From Polyangiaceae bacterium (GTDB lineage Bacteria; Myxococcota_A; Polyangia; Polyangiales; Polyangiaceae), in the NCBI GenBank assembly GCA_019637265.1, contig JAHBVY010000003.1, positions 1 through 64,000 of the forward strand: 64,000 bases of DNA. Direction: 5' to 3'. Below are positions 17,318 through 25,415 of the stretch, in pieces (the stretch's first letter is position 1; each line of letters opens with the position of its first letter). The notes under the pieces are model-generated. The model did no database searches. It was given only the letters and a program-made list of their open reading frames with translations, and was not told where the DNA came from. The position numbers and the translations under genes were made by a program.

Positions 17318-18670
17318 GTGGTCAGGCTCCTGATCTTGGTGGCGCTGCTGCTGGCCGCGCTGCCTGGCTGTCGTGACCTCGAGGAGCCTGAGCCCCCCGC
17401 CCGGGCGCCGACGGCGGCCGCTGCGGATGGCGAGATGTGCGAAGAGCACGGCGTGCTGGAGGCTGTTTGCACGAAGTGCAAGCCGGCGCTGGCTGCGGTC
17501 TTCAAGGCCAAGGGCGATTGGTGTGAAGAGCACGGGTTCCCGGAGTCCTTCTGCCCCAGCTGTCATCCGGAGCGCGGGGGGCGCCCGGCGGTCGATGTCT
17601 CGTCTGCGGGCGATGGGCCAGCGGACGGGACGAAGGTGCGCTTCCAGACTCAGGAGACGGCGCGCTTGGCGGGGCTTCGCTTCGCCAAGGCCGTCGAGCG
17701 CCCCACGAGTCGTGAGGTGGTGGCGACGGCGCGCGTCGTCTACGACGGGACGCGCGTCGCCCAGATCAACCCGCGCATGCCGGGCGTGGTGCGCGCGATT
17801 CGAGTGGACGTGGGCGCCGAGGTGCGCGCTGGCGCGCCGCTGGCGGTCATCGAGAGCGCGGGCGTCGGCGCCGATCAGGCGCGGCTCCAGTCGGCGCGAA
17901 CTCGCCTGGACGTCGCGGAGGCTGACTACAAGCGGACCGAAGCGCTCAGGAAGGACGGCGTGTCGTCGGAGCGCGATCTCCTCGCCGCTCGCCGTGAGCG
18001 CGAGGACGCGCGCGCGGAGGTGCGGTCAGCGCGCGCCGCTTTGGGGATGGTGGGCGCCGCCCCCCAAGGCAGCGCGCGTTACACCCTGACGTCCCCGATC
18101 GCAGGCGTGGTCACCCAGAGGAACACGAGCATCGGCCGGCTCGTCGACGCTGAGGATCTCGTCTTCGAGGTCGTGGATCCGTCGACCATGTGGGTCGACA
18201 TCGACGTCCCTGAGGCAGACCTCTCGCTCGTTTCCGTGGGGCAACAGGTGTCCCTGACGCTCGATGGCCTGAAGGGGCGCGAGTTCACGAGCACGATCTC
18301 TTATGTCGCGCTCGCGGTGGACCTCCGCACGCGGACCGCGGTCGCTCGCGCTCCGCTCGCGAACGACGACGGCGCGCTGCGCGCGAACCTCTTCGGGCGC
18401 GGCCGCATCACGGTGACGGATCCGAGCGTCGCGGTGCTGGTCCCGCGCGCGGCGGTGCAGCGCGCCCGCGGCGTGCACCTCGTCTTCGTGCGCATGTCCG
18501 AGGACAGCTTCGAGGCGCGCCGCGTCTCGCTGGGGCCCGCGGAGGGTGAGCTCGTGAGCGTCTCGGGCAGGGTGAAGGCGGGCGACGACGTGGTGACCGA
18601 GGGGAGCTTCTTGCTCAAGACCGAGACGCTCCGCGAGAGCATCGGCGCTGGCTGCTGCGAGGTCGACTGA
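17318..18670 (+). CDS. RND efflux periplasmic adaptor (membrane fusion protein, CzcB/CusB type)
   Basis: 450 residues from GTG 17318, which gives a lipoprotein signal (LILVALLLAALPGC). Residues about 38-85 hold two metal-binding modules (CEEHGVLEAVCTKCKP and DWCEEHGFPESFCPSCHP). The rest is a standard adaptor: biotinyl-lipoyl half motifs (INPRMPGVVRAIRVDVGAEVRAG), a coiled-coil hairpin (residues about 180-245) and beta-barrel plus membrane-proximal domains ending near ESIGAGCCEVD, a Cys pair at the C-terminus. It links the inner-membrane pump to an outer-membrane channel. Directly follows the small module lipoprotein and precedes the pump gene by one base. Confidence 0.88.
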   Translation: MVRLLILVALLLAALPGCRDLEEPEPPARAPTAAAADGEMCEEHGVLEAVCTKCKPALAAVFKAKGDWCEEHGFPESFCPSCHPERGGRPAVDVSSAGDGPADGTKVRFQTQETARLAGLRFAKAVERPTSREVVATARVVYDGTRVAQINPRMPGVVRAIRVDVGAEVRAGAPLAVIESAGVGADQARLQSARTRLDVAEADYKRTEALRKDGVSSERDLLAARREREDARAEVRSARAALGMVGAAPQGSARYTLTSPIAGVVTQRNTSIGRLVDAEDLVFEVVDPSTMWVDIDVPEADLSLVSVGQQVSLTLDGLKGREFTSTISYVALAVDLRTRTAVARAPLANDDGALRANLFGRGRITVTDPSVAVLVPRAAVQRARGVHLVFVRMSEDSFEARRVSLGPAEGELVSVSGRVKAGDDVVTEGSFLLKTETLRESIGAGCCEVD

Positions 18671-18671
18671 G

Positions 18672-21600
18672 ATGCTGACGAGGATCTTGGAGTGGTCGCT
18701 GCATCACCGCGCGGTGGTGCTGGTCGCGTGGCTCGGCGTCATCGTCGCGGGTGTTTTGTCAGCGGTGCGGATCCCGCTGGACGCCTACCCGGACACGACC
18801 CCTGTCCAAGTGCAGGTCAACACCGTCGCGCCATCGCTCGGGCCGCTCGAGATCGAGCGGCAGATCACGACGCCGATCGAGTGGTCGATCTCAGGGTTGC
18901 CGTCGCTGGGTGAGGTCCGCTCGGTCTCGAAGTTCGGCTTCTCGCAGGTCGTCGTCACCTTCAAAGAGGGCACGGACATCTACCTCGCGCGGCAGGTCGT
19001 CGCCGAGCGCCTGAATGGCGTCGAGCTCCCGCCGGGCATCGAGAGGCCGACGCTGGGCCCCGTCGCGACCGGGCTCGGTGAGGTGTTCCATTACCTGGTG
19101 ACCGGCTCGGGGCCGTCGCTCGCGAAGGTGCGCGAGGCGCAGGACTGGATCATCAAGCCGCAGCTCCGCTCGGTCTCGGGTGTCGCCGAGGTCAACTCCT
19201 GGGGTGGCGACGAGCGCCAGCTTCAGGTGGTGGTCGATCCGACGCAGCTCCAGCGATTCGATCTCTCGCTCAGTGAGCTGGCGGAGGCGGTCGAGCAGAA
19301 CAACGCGAACGTTGGCGGCGGCACGCTGGATCTCGCGGGGGAGTCGAGCTTGATTCAAGGCGTTGGTCTCGCGACGTCCGCTGACGACGTCGCCGAGATG
19401 GTGGTCGCGGCGCGCGATGGTGTGCCGGTGCGCGTCCGTGACGTGGCGCGGGTGGTCGAGGGCCGCGAGATCCGCCGCGGCGCGGTGACGGCGGATGGAC
19501 GGGGTGAGGCGGTGCTCGGTCTCGGCTTCATGCTGATGGGCGAGAACAGCCGTGACGTGACCCGCGATCTGCGGCTCCAGCTCGGCGAGATCGAGAAGAC
19601 CCTGCCTGAAGGCGTCCACGTCGAGCCCGTCTACGAGCGCACCACGCTCGTCGATCGCGTGCTCCGGACCGCGCAGATCAACCTGTTCGAGGGCGCCCTG
19701 CTCGTCATCGCCGTGCTCCTCGCGTTCTTGGGCAACTTGCGCGCGGGGCTCATCGTCGCCTCGGCGATCCCGCTCTCGATGCTCTTCGCATCGAACCTCA
19801 TGCTACGCGCTGGGGTAGCCGGGAGCTTGATGAGCCTGGGCGCCATCGACTTCGGGCTCGTCGTCGACAGCTCGGTCGTTCAAGCGGAGAACGTCATCCG
19901 TCGCTCTCCTGAGGCGCGAGCTGGCAAGCCTTGGCTCGATGTGGTCAGAGATGCTGTCGTCGAGGTGCGCAAGCCGACTTTATTCGGGGAGCTCATCATC
20001 GCGATCGTGTACCTCCCGATCCTGACGCTCGAGGGAGTCGAGGGGAAGCTGTTCCGCCCCATGGCGCTGACGGTCATCTTCGCCCTCGCAGGCTCCATGC
20101 TGCTCTCGCTGACGCTCCTCCCGGTTTTGCTCAGCTTCGGCTTGGGGCGCCACGCTGCTCACCGCGAGAACGCCCTGGTGCGTTGGCTCAAGCGACGCTA
20201 CCGGGCGACGTTGAGCGGCGCGCTCGCGCGCCCGGCGGTGGTGATCGGCACGTCACTGCTCTTGCTCGCCGGCGCGGGTGTACTCGGCAGCCGCTTGGGC
20301 TCTGAGTTCGTCCCGCGTCTGTGGGAGGGGTCGGTCGTCATCAACAAGGTGCAGCTCGCGGGCGTCTCGGTCGAAGAGTCTGTCCGCACCAGCACGCAGC
20401 TCGAGCGCATGTTGCTCGAGAAGTACCCTGATGAGGTCGAGCGCGTCTGGACGCGCATCGGCACGGCGGAGATCGCCACGGACCCCATGGGGCTCGAGCT
20501 CGCCGATCTCTTCATCACGTTGAAGCCGGAGGCGCGCTGGACGCGCGCCCGCACACAGCAAGCTCTGGTGAGGCGGATGTCTGACGAATTCTCGTCTTTC
20601 CCGGGGATGCGGCTCATCTACACCCAGCCGATCGAGATGCGCGTAAGCGAGATGATCGCTGGCATCCGCGCTGATGTGGGCGTGCGCCTCTTTGGGGACG
20701 ATTTAGAGCTGTTGAAGTCCAAGGCGCGCGAGATAGAGACGGTGCTCAAGGGTATCGACGGCGCCGCGGACGTCTTCACCGAGCAGATCACGGGTCAGCC
20801 GGTGATCGAGATCGTGGTGGACCGTGCGGCGGTCGCGCGGCACGGGATCCCAGCGCGTGAGGTGCTGGCCAGCGTGCAGTCGCTCGGCACGCGCCAGGTG
20901 GGGCTGATGTACGAGGGGGAGCGGCGCTTCCCCATCGCGCTCCGCATCGATGATGCTTATCGCACCAACGAAGAGGCGCTCGGCAAGATGCTGGTCGCAG
21001 CGGCGAACGGCGATCGCGTCCCGCTCGGGCAGCTCGCTCATATCCGCACCATCGATGGCCCGTCCACGATTCAACGCGAGTGGGGCAAGCGGCGCATCGT
21101 CATACAAGCGAACGTGCGGGGACGTGATCTCGGGAGCTTCGTCGCTGAAGCGCGGACCAAGATCGATCGTGAGGTGGAGCGGCCGTCGGGGTACTTCGTG
21201 CGCTACGGCGGACAGTTCGAGCACCTCGAGCGCGCTCGAGCTCGCTTGCTCATCGTCGTGCCCATCGCGCTCGGGCTCATCCTCACGCTGCTGCTCTTCA
21301 CCTACCGGCGCTGGCAGGACACCGCGCGGGTGTTCGTGGGGATCCCGTTCGCCGCGGTTGGGGGCGTCCTCGCGCTGTGGGCGCGTGGGATGCCATTCAC
21401 GATCTCCGCCGGCGTGGGGTTCATCGTGCTGAGCGGCGTCTCGGTCCTCGGAGACATGATCCTCGTCTCGACCATTCGCCAACGGCTCGCCGCGGGCGCG
21501 CCGCTTCGAGCCGCCATCGAGGACGCCGCGGAGACGCGGCTGCGCCCCGTCCTGATGACGTCGCTCGTCGCCGCCCTCGGCTTCTTGCCGATGGCGCTCA

Positions 21601-21785
21601 ACACCAGCTTCGGCGCAGAGGTGCAGCGGCCGCTCGCCACCGTCGTCGTCGGTGGTCTGTTGTCCTCCACCTTGCTCACGCTGTTCGTCCTCCCGGTGCT
21701 CTACGACATCACAGGGCCTCGCGCGGCGTCGGTGGAGGGCACCGCCAAACCCCCCAATCCATCCGGCGAGGCGTTGGCTGAGTGA
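18672..21785 (+). CDS. CzcA-class heavy-metal RND efflux pump
   Basis: 1037 residues, the usual HME-RND length, with twelve expected membrane helices and two large periplasmic loops. TM4 carries Asp393, Asp399 and Glu406 in AIDFGLVVDSSVVQAEN; the spacing equals the proton-relay residues D402, D408 and E415 of CzcA. This places it in the divalent-cation class (Co, Zn, Cd, Ni) rather than the Cu/Ag class. Starts one base after the adaptor stop. The C-terminus VEGTAKPPNPSGEALAE is encoded by DNA belonging to the dispersed G-rich repeat, so the native end may have been altered. No outer-membrane factor gene follows, which is unusual. Confidence 0.9.
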   Translation: MLTRILEWSLHHRAVVLVAWLGVIVAGVLSAVRIPLDAYPDTTPVQVQVNTVAPSLGPLEIERQITTPIEWSISGLPSLGEVRSVSKFGFSQVVVTFKEGTDIYLARQVVAERLNGVELPPGIERPTLGPVATGLGEVFHYLVTGSGPSLAKVREAQDWIIKPQLRSVSGVAEVNSWGGDERQLQVVVDPTQLQRFDLSLSELAEAVEQNNANVGGGTLDLAGESSLIQGVGLATSADDVAEMVVAARDGVPVRVRDVARVVEGREIRRGAVTADGRGEAVLGLGFMLMGENSRDVTRDLRLQLGEIEKTLPEGVHVEPVYERTTLVDRVLRTAQINLFEGALLVIAVLLAFLGNLRAGLIVASAIPLSMLFASNLMLRAGVAGSLMSLGAIDFGLVVDSSVVQAENVIRRSPEARAGKPWLDVVRDAVVEVRKPTLFGELIIAIVYLPILTLEGVEGKLFRPMALTVIFALAGSMLLSLTLLPVLLSFGLGRHAAHRENALVRWLKRRYRATLSGALARPAVVIGTSLLLLAGAGVLGSRLGSEFVPRLWEGSVVINKVQLAGVSVEESVRTSTQLERMLLEKYPDEVERVWTRIGTAEIATDPMGLELADLFITLKPEARWTRARTQQALVRRMSDEFSSFPGMRLIYTQPIEMRVSEMIAGIRADVGVRLFGDDLELLKSKAREIETVLKGIDGAADVFTEQITGQPVIEIVVDRAAVARHGIPAREVLASVQSLGTRQVGLMYEGERRFPIALRIDDAYRTNEEALGKMLVAAANGDRVPLGQLAHIRTIDGPSTIQREWGKRRIVIQANVRGRDLGSFVAEARTKIDREVERPSGYFVRYGGQFEHLERARARLLIVVPIALGLILTLLLFTYRRWQDTARVFVGIPFAAVGGVLALWARGMPFTISAGVGFIVLSGVSVLGDMILVSTIRQRLAAGAPLRAAIEDAAETRLRPVLMTSLVAALGFLPMALNTSFGAEVQRPLATVVVGGLLSSTLLTLFVLPVLYDITGPRAASVEGTAKPPNPSGEALAE
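21739..21763 (-). repeat. Dispersed G-rich repeat overlapping a coding 3' end
   Basis: GGCACCGCCAAACCCCCCAATCC; the reverse complement GGATTGGGGGGTTTGGCGG carries the G tract. It encodes part of the last fifteen residues of the RND pump. Confidence 0.6.
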
Positions 21786-21854
21786 GGTGAACGGAGCACC
21801 CACCGCGGCGAGTCCGAGATGGATCTGTCCTGGGGCCCAGGGCAGAATGCCGCG

Positions 21855-22115
21855 ATGCACGAGCAGCCTTACCGACCCTGTCCCGCTTGCAATGGCCTCG
21901 TATTCGACAGCTTACCTGAGGTTGGCTTCGAGACCTACGCGAAGGCCAGTGGCAACCTGTTCGGGGTGGCCATCGAAGGTCGGACTCAGGCGGCGACCAC
22001 CTGGTGCACCATGATCATCTGCGTGGGCTGCGGGCACACGGATATGTTCATTAGGAATCATGACCAACTGCGCAAGTCGATCCCGAACGCCTTCCGCTTC
22101 CGCGCGCGCCCCTGA
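21855..22115 (+). CDS. Small zinc-ribbon-like protein
   Basis: 86 residues from ATG 21855; an in-frame ATG at 21819 adds 12 residues. Two Cys pairs, CPACNG near residue 8 and CVGCGH near residue 61, are spaced as in a zinc ribbon. The segment between is mixed and has no membrane helix. It follows the RND gene by 70 bases on the same strand and may be cotranscribed, but no functional link is evident. Not recognised as a named family. Confidence 0.55.
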   Translation: MHEQPYRPCPACNGLVFDSLPEVGFETYAKASGNLFGVAIEGRTQAATTWCTMIICVGCGHTDMFIRNHDQLRKSIPNAFRFRARP

Positions 22116-22142
22116 GGTGCGTGAGCTCGGAGCACTAGGCGT

Positions 22143-22166
22143 GTATTTATCCGTACGGATAAATAC
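22143..22166. promoter_or_regulatory. Perfect 24-bp AT-rich palindrome (operator-like)
   Basis: The half-site GTATTTATCCGT is followed at once by its exact reverse complement. It is AT-rich in a very GC-rich setting. Sixteen bases further lies a small plus-strand frame with an AGGGTGAG ribosome site. The form is that of a TetR- or MarR-type operator. It is not followed by a T run, so a terminator is less likely. Confidence 0.6.
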
Positions 22167-22181
22167 TCTCAGGGTGAGCGC

Positions 22182-22274
22182 ATGAGCTCGGAGCATGAGG
22201 GCACCAGGCGCGAGGTTCGCGCAGCGCGACTTCGAGCGCGCCGCGACCGGCTCCTCGCGTCGCCTTCGGCGTAG
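22182..22274 (+). CDS. Possible 30-residue Arg-rich peptide or truncated regulator remnant
   Basis: ATG at 22182 behind AGGGTGAG at 22171-22178. The 30-residue frame is Arg-rich (TRREVRAARLRARRDRLLAS) and stops at TAG 22272-22274, four bases before the end of the convergent gene. It might be the N-terminal stub of a helix-turn-helix regulator whose operator is the palindrome at 22143-22166, or chance. Weak. Confidence 0.25.
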   Translation: MSSEHEGTRREVRAARLRARRDRLLASPSA

Positions 22275-22277
22275 CGG

Positions 22278-23315
22278 TCACTCGCTCGTGTCCGCGGAGC
22301 CGATGAGCCTGACCAGGTAGCGGTTCAGCAGCTCGAGCTCTCGAGCGAACGCCGCGAGCTTGGACTCGAGCGCGTCGTACATGGCCTCACGCAGGTTGAT
22401 GAGGCGCTGATCATAGACAGCGCCGCTACCGTACAGGAGCTCGCGTACCCGCACGCGCTCAGAGGGAGGATACGCGTCGGCGATTTGCCGCTCGAAGGTG
22501 GCGAGCAGCTCGTCGCGTGGCGAAGGTTTGCCTGGAGCGATGGGCGTGTCGAGCAGCCTGCGCACGAAGGTTGGGTAGAGGCGCGCCTCGTCCTCACCGC
22601 TCGCGATGGGCGCGAGCAGGTTGTGTGGGTGGTGATAGGCGATGGTGTGCTGCGTGGGGATCAGCGCGGCGACGCCCAACCCAGCGCTCCCCACGCCGCC
22701 CACGGTCGCCACGATGGGTGGCCCGAGTGAGTTGCTATCGGCGATCTCCCAGACACCTCCCACGATGGTGGCGGCCGCCGCGACTCCAATCGACGCGAGG
22801 GTGAGCTTGAGCTCGCGGTCGTCCTCCTGGCTTCGAAGGCGCGCGCTCAGGTCCTCGATGACATCGTCAGTGCAATCGACCTCCGTCAACAAGGACTGGA
22901 GCTGCGTCTCGAAGGACATGAGCTGCACGAACAGCTTCTGTTGTAGGTCGATACGCCGGGTGTCCGAAGTCTCGCGTCCGTGCTTGATCTCGAGCAGCGC
23001 CAAGATGAGCGACTCCAGGCCGGCCGCGCGCGCGGAGCGGCGGGCTTCGGGCGGCATCTCGTCGAGCCGGGGATCGTCGACGGGATCACCCAACTCTTGG
23101 TGATAGGGGCTCGCGACCTGCACCGTGTAGCGCAGGCAGTCGCGCCCCCGTTCGCGCAGCCCGCCCGTGGGCAGCGGCGTGTTGGGCGGTGAGGGCGCGC
23201 CACAGGCGACGGTGAGCAGGGCCGCGAGTAACGAGCCACCTAGTGCGCTCCAAGGACTACCCGTCCAACCCCCCGATCGAGCAGAGGAGGGGGAGGGGGT
23301 TAGACGGCACCGCAC
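22278..23315 (-). CDS. Lipoprotein of unknown function with coiled-coil and hydrophobic segments
   Basis: Start uncertain. GTG at 23315 gives about 345 residues; ATG 23369 and longer frames pass through intergenic-looking DNA. The signal core is LGGSLLAALLTVACG. Upstream of it the frame runs through an inverted pair of the dispersed G-rich repeat, giving a Ser/Gly/Trp-rich stretch unlike a normal signal N-terminus. The mature protein has helical, charged segments (residues about 130-200), then two hydrophobic stretches (LASIGVAAAATIVGGVW and VGSAGLGVAALI), and a helical C-terminal third (LINLREAMYDALESKLAAFARELELLN). No family recognised. Convergent with the small zinc-ribbon gene. Confidence 0.55.
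   Translation of the reverse strand: MRCRLTPSPSSARSGGWTGSPWSALGGSLLAALLTVACGAPSPPNTPLPTGGLRERGRDCLRYTVQVASPYHQELGDPVDDPRLDEMPPEARRSARAAGLESLILALLEIKHGRETSDTRRIDLQQKLFVQLMSFETQLQSLLTEVDCTDDVIEDLSARLRSQEDDRELKLTLASIGVAAAATIVGGVWEIADSNSLGPPIVATVGGVGSAGLGVAALIPTQHTIAYHHPHNLLAPIASGEDEARLYPTFVRRLLDTPIAPGKPSPRDELLATFERQIADAYPPSERVRVRELLYGSGAVYDQRLINLREAMYDALESKLAAFARELELLNRYLVRLIGSADTSE
23261..23313. repeat. Inverted pair of dispersed G-rich repeats
   Basis: CCGTCCAACCCCCCGATCG at 23261-23279 faces GGGAGGGGGTTAGACGGCAC ending near 23310. The two are head-to-head copies of the same family and could fold into a hairpin. They overlap the 5' end of the lipoprotein gene above. Confidence 0.7.
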
Positions 23316-23459
23316 CAGGAGCCGCTGTTCGTTCGAGTCCACCTTCAACGCCTCACCACGCCCACGCATGGCGGCCCTCAACGGATCGCGCGCCGAGGTT
23401 GTTCCCGCGACCATCGCGTGAGTTGGCGGCATCGCGGTGATCGGGTAGCTTCGTTCGCG

Positions 23460-24263
23460 ATGGCGCGCCGCGTGGCTGAGGTGGTGGACGTGCCCGTGCC
23501 GCGGGTGGAGCTGCCATCTGAAGCGGCGTTCGAGCGCGTCTGGCGCGCGCCGGCTCGCCCGGTGATCATCCAGGGCGCGCTCGAGTCGTGGCCCGCCAGG
23601 CGAAGCTGGACCCTCGACGCTTTGCGCCGGATGATTGGCGATCTCGAGCTCGACGTCGTGCCGATCGATCCGCGCGGTTACGCGGGCTACTCCGCCGAGG
23701 CCGGCGTGCACTACCGGAAGCGGCGCGTGAGCGACGTCATCGATGAGCTCGCAGCCGGTAACTGCTCAGATTACCTGATTTTCCGAGTTCAGCAGGAGGC
23801 GCCGCACCTCTTCGAAGACGTTCGCCCGTTGCCCTACGCCGCGAAGGCGAGCTGGCACCAGTCGCGGTTTTGGTTGGCGCCGCCGGGCGCGAACGGCGCG
23901 CTCCACTTCGACCTGCCAGACAACCTCTACGCGCAGTTCTTGGGTAAGAAGGAGTGGGTGCTCTTCGAGCCCAAAGACGCCCTGCGCGTGTACCCACACC
24001 CGCCGTGGTCCGGAGTGCCCAACTACGCCCGGGTCGATGCCATACAACCTGACCTTCAGCGCTTCCCTCGCCTGAGCGGGCTCACGCGCTACAGAGCGGT
24101 GATCGAGCCAGGTGAGCTGCTCTACGTGCCGCGCCTGTGGTGGCACCAGGTGAGGTCGATCGACGTGAGCCTCGCGATGAACTTCTGGTGGGCACAAGGC
24201 CCAACCCTCGCCATGGTGCGCGCCGCCGAGGTGCTCGCCAAACTGCGCGGCTTGCGGCTGTGA
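23460..24263 (+). CDS. JmjC/cupin-like Fe(II)/2-oxoglutarate oxygenase
   Basis: 267 residues from ATG 23460. The beginning (RPVIIQGALESWPA) and the metal site His149-x-Asp151 (LHFDLPDNLY) with distal His229 (LWWHQVRSID) match the cupin_8/JmjC family, members of which hydroxylate protein or peptide side chains using Fe(II) and 2-oxoglutarate. YRAVIEPGELLYVP before the distal His is also typical. An upstream ATG at 23418 is possible. Likely cytosolic; substrate unknown. A second oxygenase of a different fold lies convergently at 24396-25169. Confidence 0.8.
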   Translation: MARRVAEVVDVPVPRVELPSEAAFERVWRAPARPVIIQGALESWPARRSWTLDALRRMIGDLELDVVPIDPRGYAGYSAEAGVHYRKRRVSDVIDELAAGNCSDYLIFRVQQEAPHLFEDVRPLPYAAKASWHQSRFWLAPPGANGALHFDLPDNLYAQFLGKKEWVLFEPKDALRVYPHPPWSGVPNYARVDAIQPDLQRFPRLSGLTRYRAVIEPGELLYVPRLWWHQVRSIDVSLAMNFWWAQGPTLAMVRAAEVLAKLRGLRL

Positions 24264-24291
24264 CGGTGCCGCCTGCACGGTTCGACTCCGT

Positions 24292-24327
24292 CACAGCGCG
24301 CTACCGCTCAGGCACAGCGCGCTACCG
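24292..24327. repeat. Short direct repeats
   Basis: CACAGCGCGCTACCG occurs at 24292-24306 and again at 24313-24327, 21 bases apart, in the convergent space between two oxygenase genes. A third degenerate unit (CGCAGCGCGTTGC) follows near 24346. Confidence 0.55.
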
Positions 24328-24395
24328 GGAGCTGCTCGACCCAGTCGCAGCGCGTTGCTGATCGAGTGCGGCGTGTTACCGCTCGGCCGCAGCAG

Positions 24396-25169
24396 CTACT
24401 GCATCAAGCTTCGAAGTGAAGGCTCCGTTGGCTCGACGTGGGATGCGTCATTCGAAGCGAAGTAGCAAGCGATGAAGCTGCGGCGCCCGGCGGTTTGCCT
24501 GGGGCGCGCCGCGTGCCAGGTGCACTGCTCGAGGATGACGGCGTCCCCCGCGCGCAGCGAGAGCGCTACTTCCCCAGGCCAGCTCTCCGCCTCGATGCGG
24601 TAGGGCGGCGCCGTCGGCTCACCGGCGGCTCGCGGGTACACCAAGAGCTGACCCGAGTCGTCATCGAGATGGTCCAAATACACGAGCATGAGCACGCGCT
24701 CCACGCGGGGCTTGTCGGGCCACTTCCCCGCGCGGATCCGCGCCCCTTCATGCTCCCGGTCGATGTGGGTGTGCCAGGTGAAGAAGGGCCGGACCTCGTC
24801 GCTGACCACCGCGCCGAGCACCTCGAGCTGCATGGCGTCGCCGAGCGCCGTTCGGATGGGCTCGAGTGACCGCGGCTGCAGCACGAGGGGCGCGAGCTCC
24901 GGGGCAGCGGCGTGCACGCGCTGCATAGTGAGCCCAACTGACGTCACCTCGATTGGCCCTGGCACCTCGGGGTGCTCGATGGGGAGCGGTGAGGCGGAGT
25001 AGAAGCTAGGGGGCGCGAGCTGGGTCACGACGCGCTCGACGGCAGCGCGCGCGGTGGCGAGGTCACGCTCGCCGAGCAGCGCCGGCACGACGCCATACCC
25101 GCGCGCCGCGATGTCGTCGGCGAGGGCTTGGCTGGCCGCTCCAGAGGGTGCTTCGCGCGAGCCGTGCAT
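24396..25169 (-). CDS. Phytanoyl-CoA dioxygenase (PhyH) family protein
   Basis: 257 residues. The Fe(II) site is His135-x-Asp137 (TWHTHID) with distal His219 (CTWHAARPRQTAGRRSF), the latter followed by an Arg able to hold 2-oxoglutarate. LVYLDHLDDDSGQLLVYPR is characteristic of PhyH-type jelly rolls that hydroxylate small molecules or lipids. GYGVVPALLGERDL at the start is the usual entry strand. No signal peptide. Separate transcription unit, convergent with the JmjC-like gene. Substrate unknown. Confidence 0.8.
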   Translation of the reverse strand: MHGSREAPSGAASQALADDIAARGYGVVPALLGERDLATARAAVERVVTQLAPPSFYSASPLPIEHPEVPGPIEVTSVGLTMQRVHAAAPELAPLVLQPRSLEPIRTALGDAMQLEVLGAVVSDEVRPFFTWHTHIDREHEGARIRAGKWPDKPRVERVLMLVYLDHLDDDSGQLLVYPRAAGEPTAPPYRIEAESWPGEVALSLRAGDAVILEQCTWHAARPRQTAGRRSFIACYFASNDASHVEPTEPSLRSLMQ

Positions 25170-25248
25170 GGGGCGTCATCATAGCCCGCGGCGCCATTCG
25201 AGGCATGATGCGGTCAGTTGGCGCAGACGTGCCATGCGATACTGGAGG

Positions 25249-25382
25249 CGAAGGCGCCTCACGGCTCGATTGGGCGCGCTTTGGACGCGATCATCACTTG
25301 GGGTGCCCGGCGAGGCCTGGCCGGTCAGCGCGGGTGCATCACTCGGTCGAGGGAGGCGCTTCAGGGCTCGATCGGGCTCGCT
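25249..25382. repeat. Imperfect direct repeat in an intergenic region
   Basis: A stretch reading GGCGCCTCACGGCTCGATTG near 25249 recurs as GGCGCTTCAGGGCTCGATCG near 25351, each followed by GGGC-CGCT. The space 25170-25415 has no supported gene. Confidence 0.5.
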
Positions 25383-25415
25383 CCGCCACGGCTTGGGAGC
25401 CGTGGGTCGACTCGC

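Noticed and set aside
24277-24300. Second T-arm-like hairpin (ACGG-TTCGACT-CCGT) after the JmjC-like gene
   Set aside because: No complementary acceptor or other arms within 80 bases; a short hairpin alone is not a tRNA.
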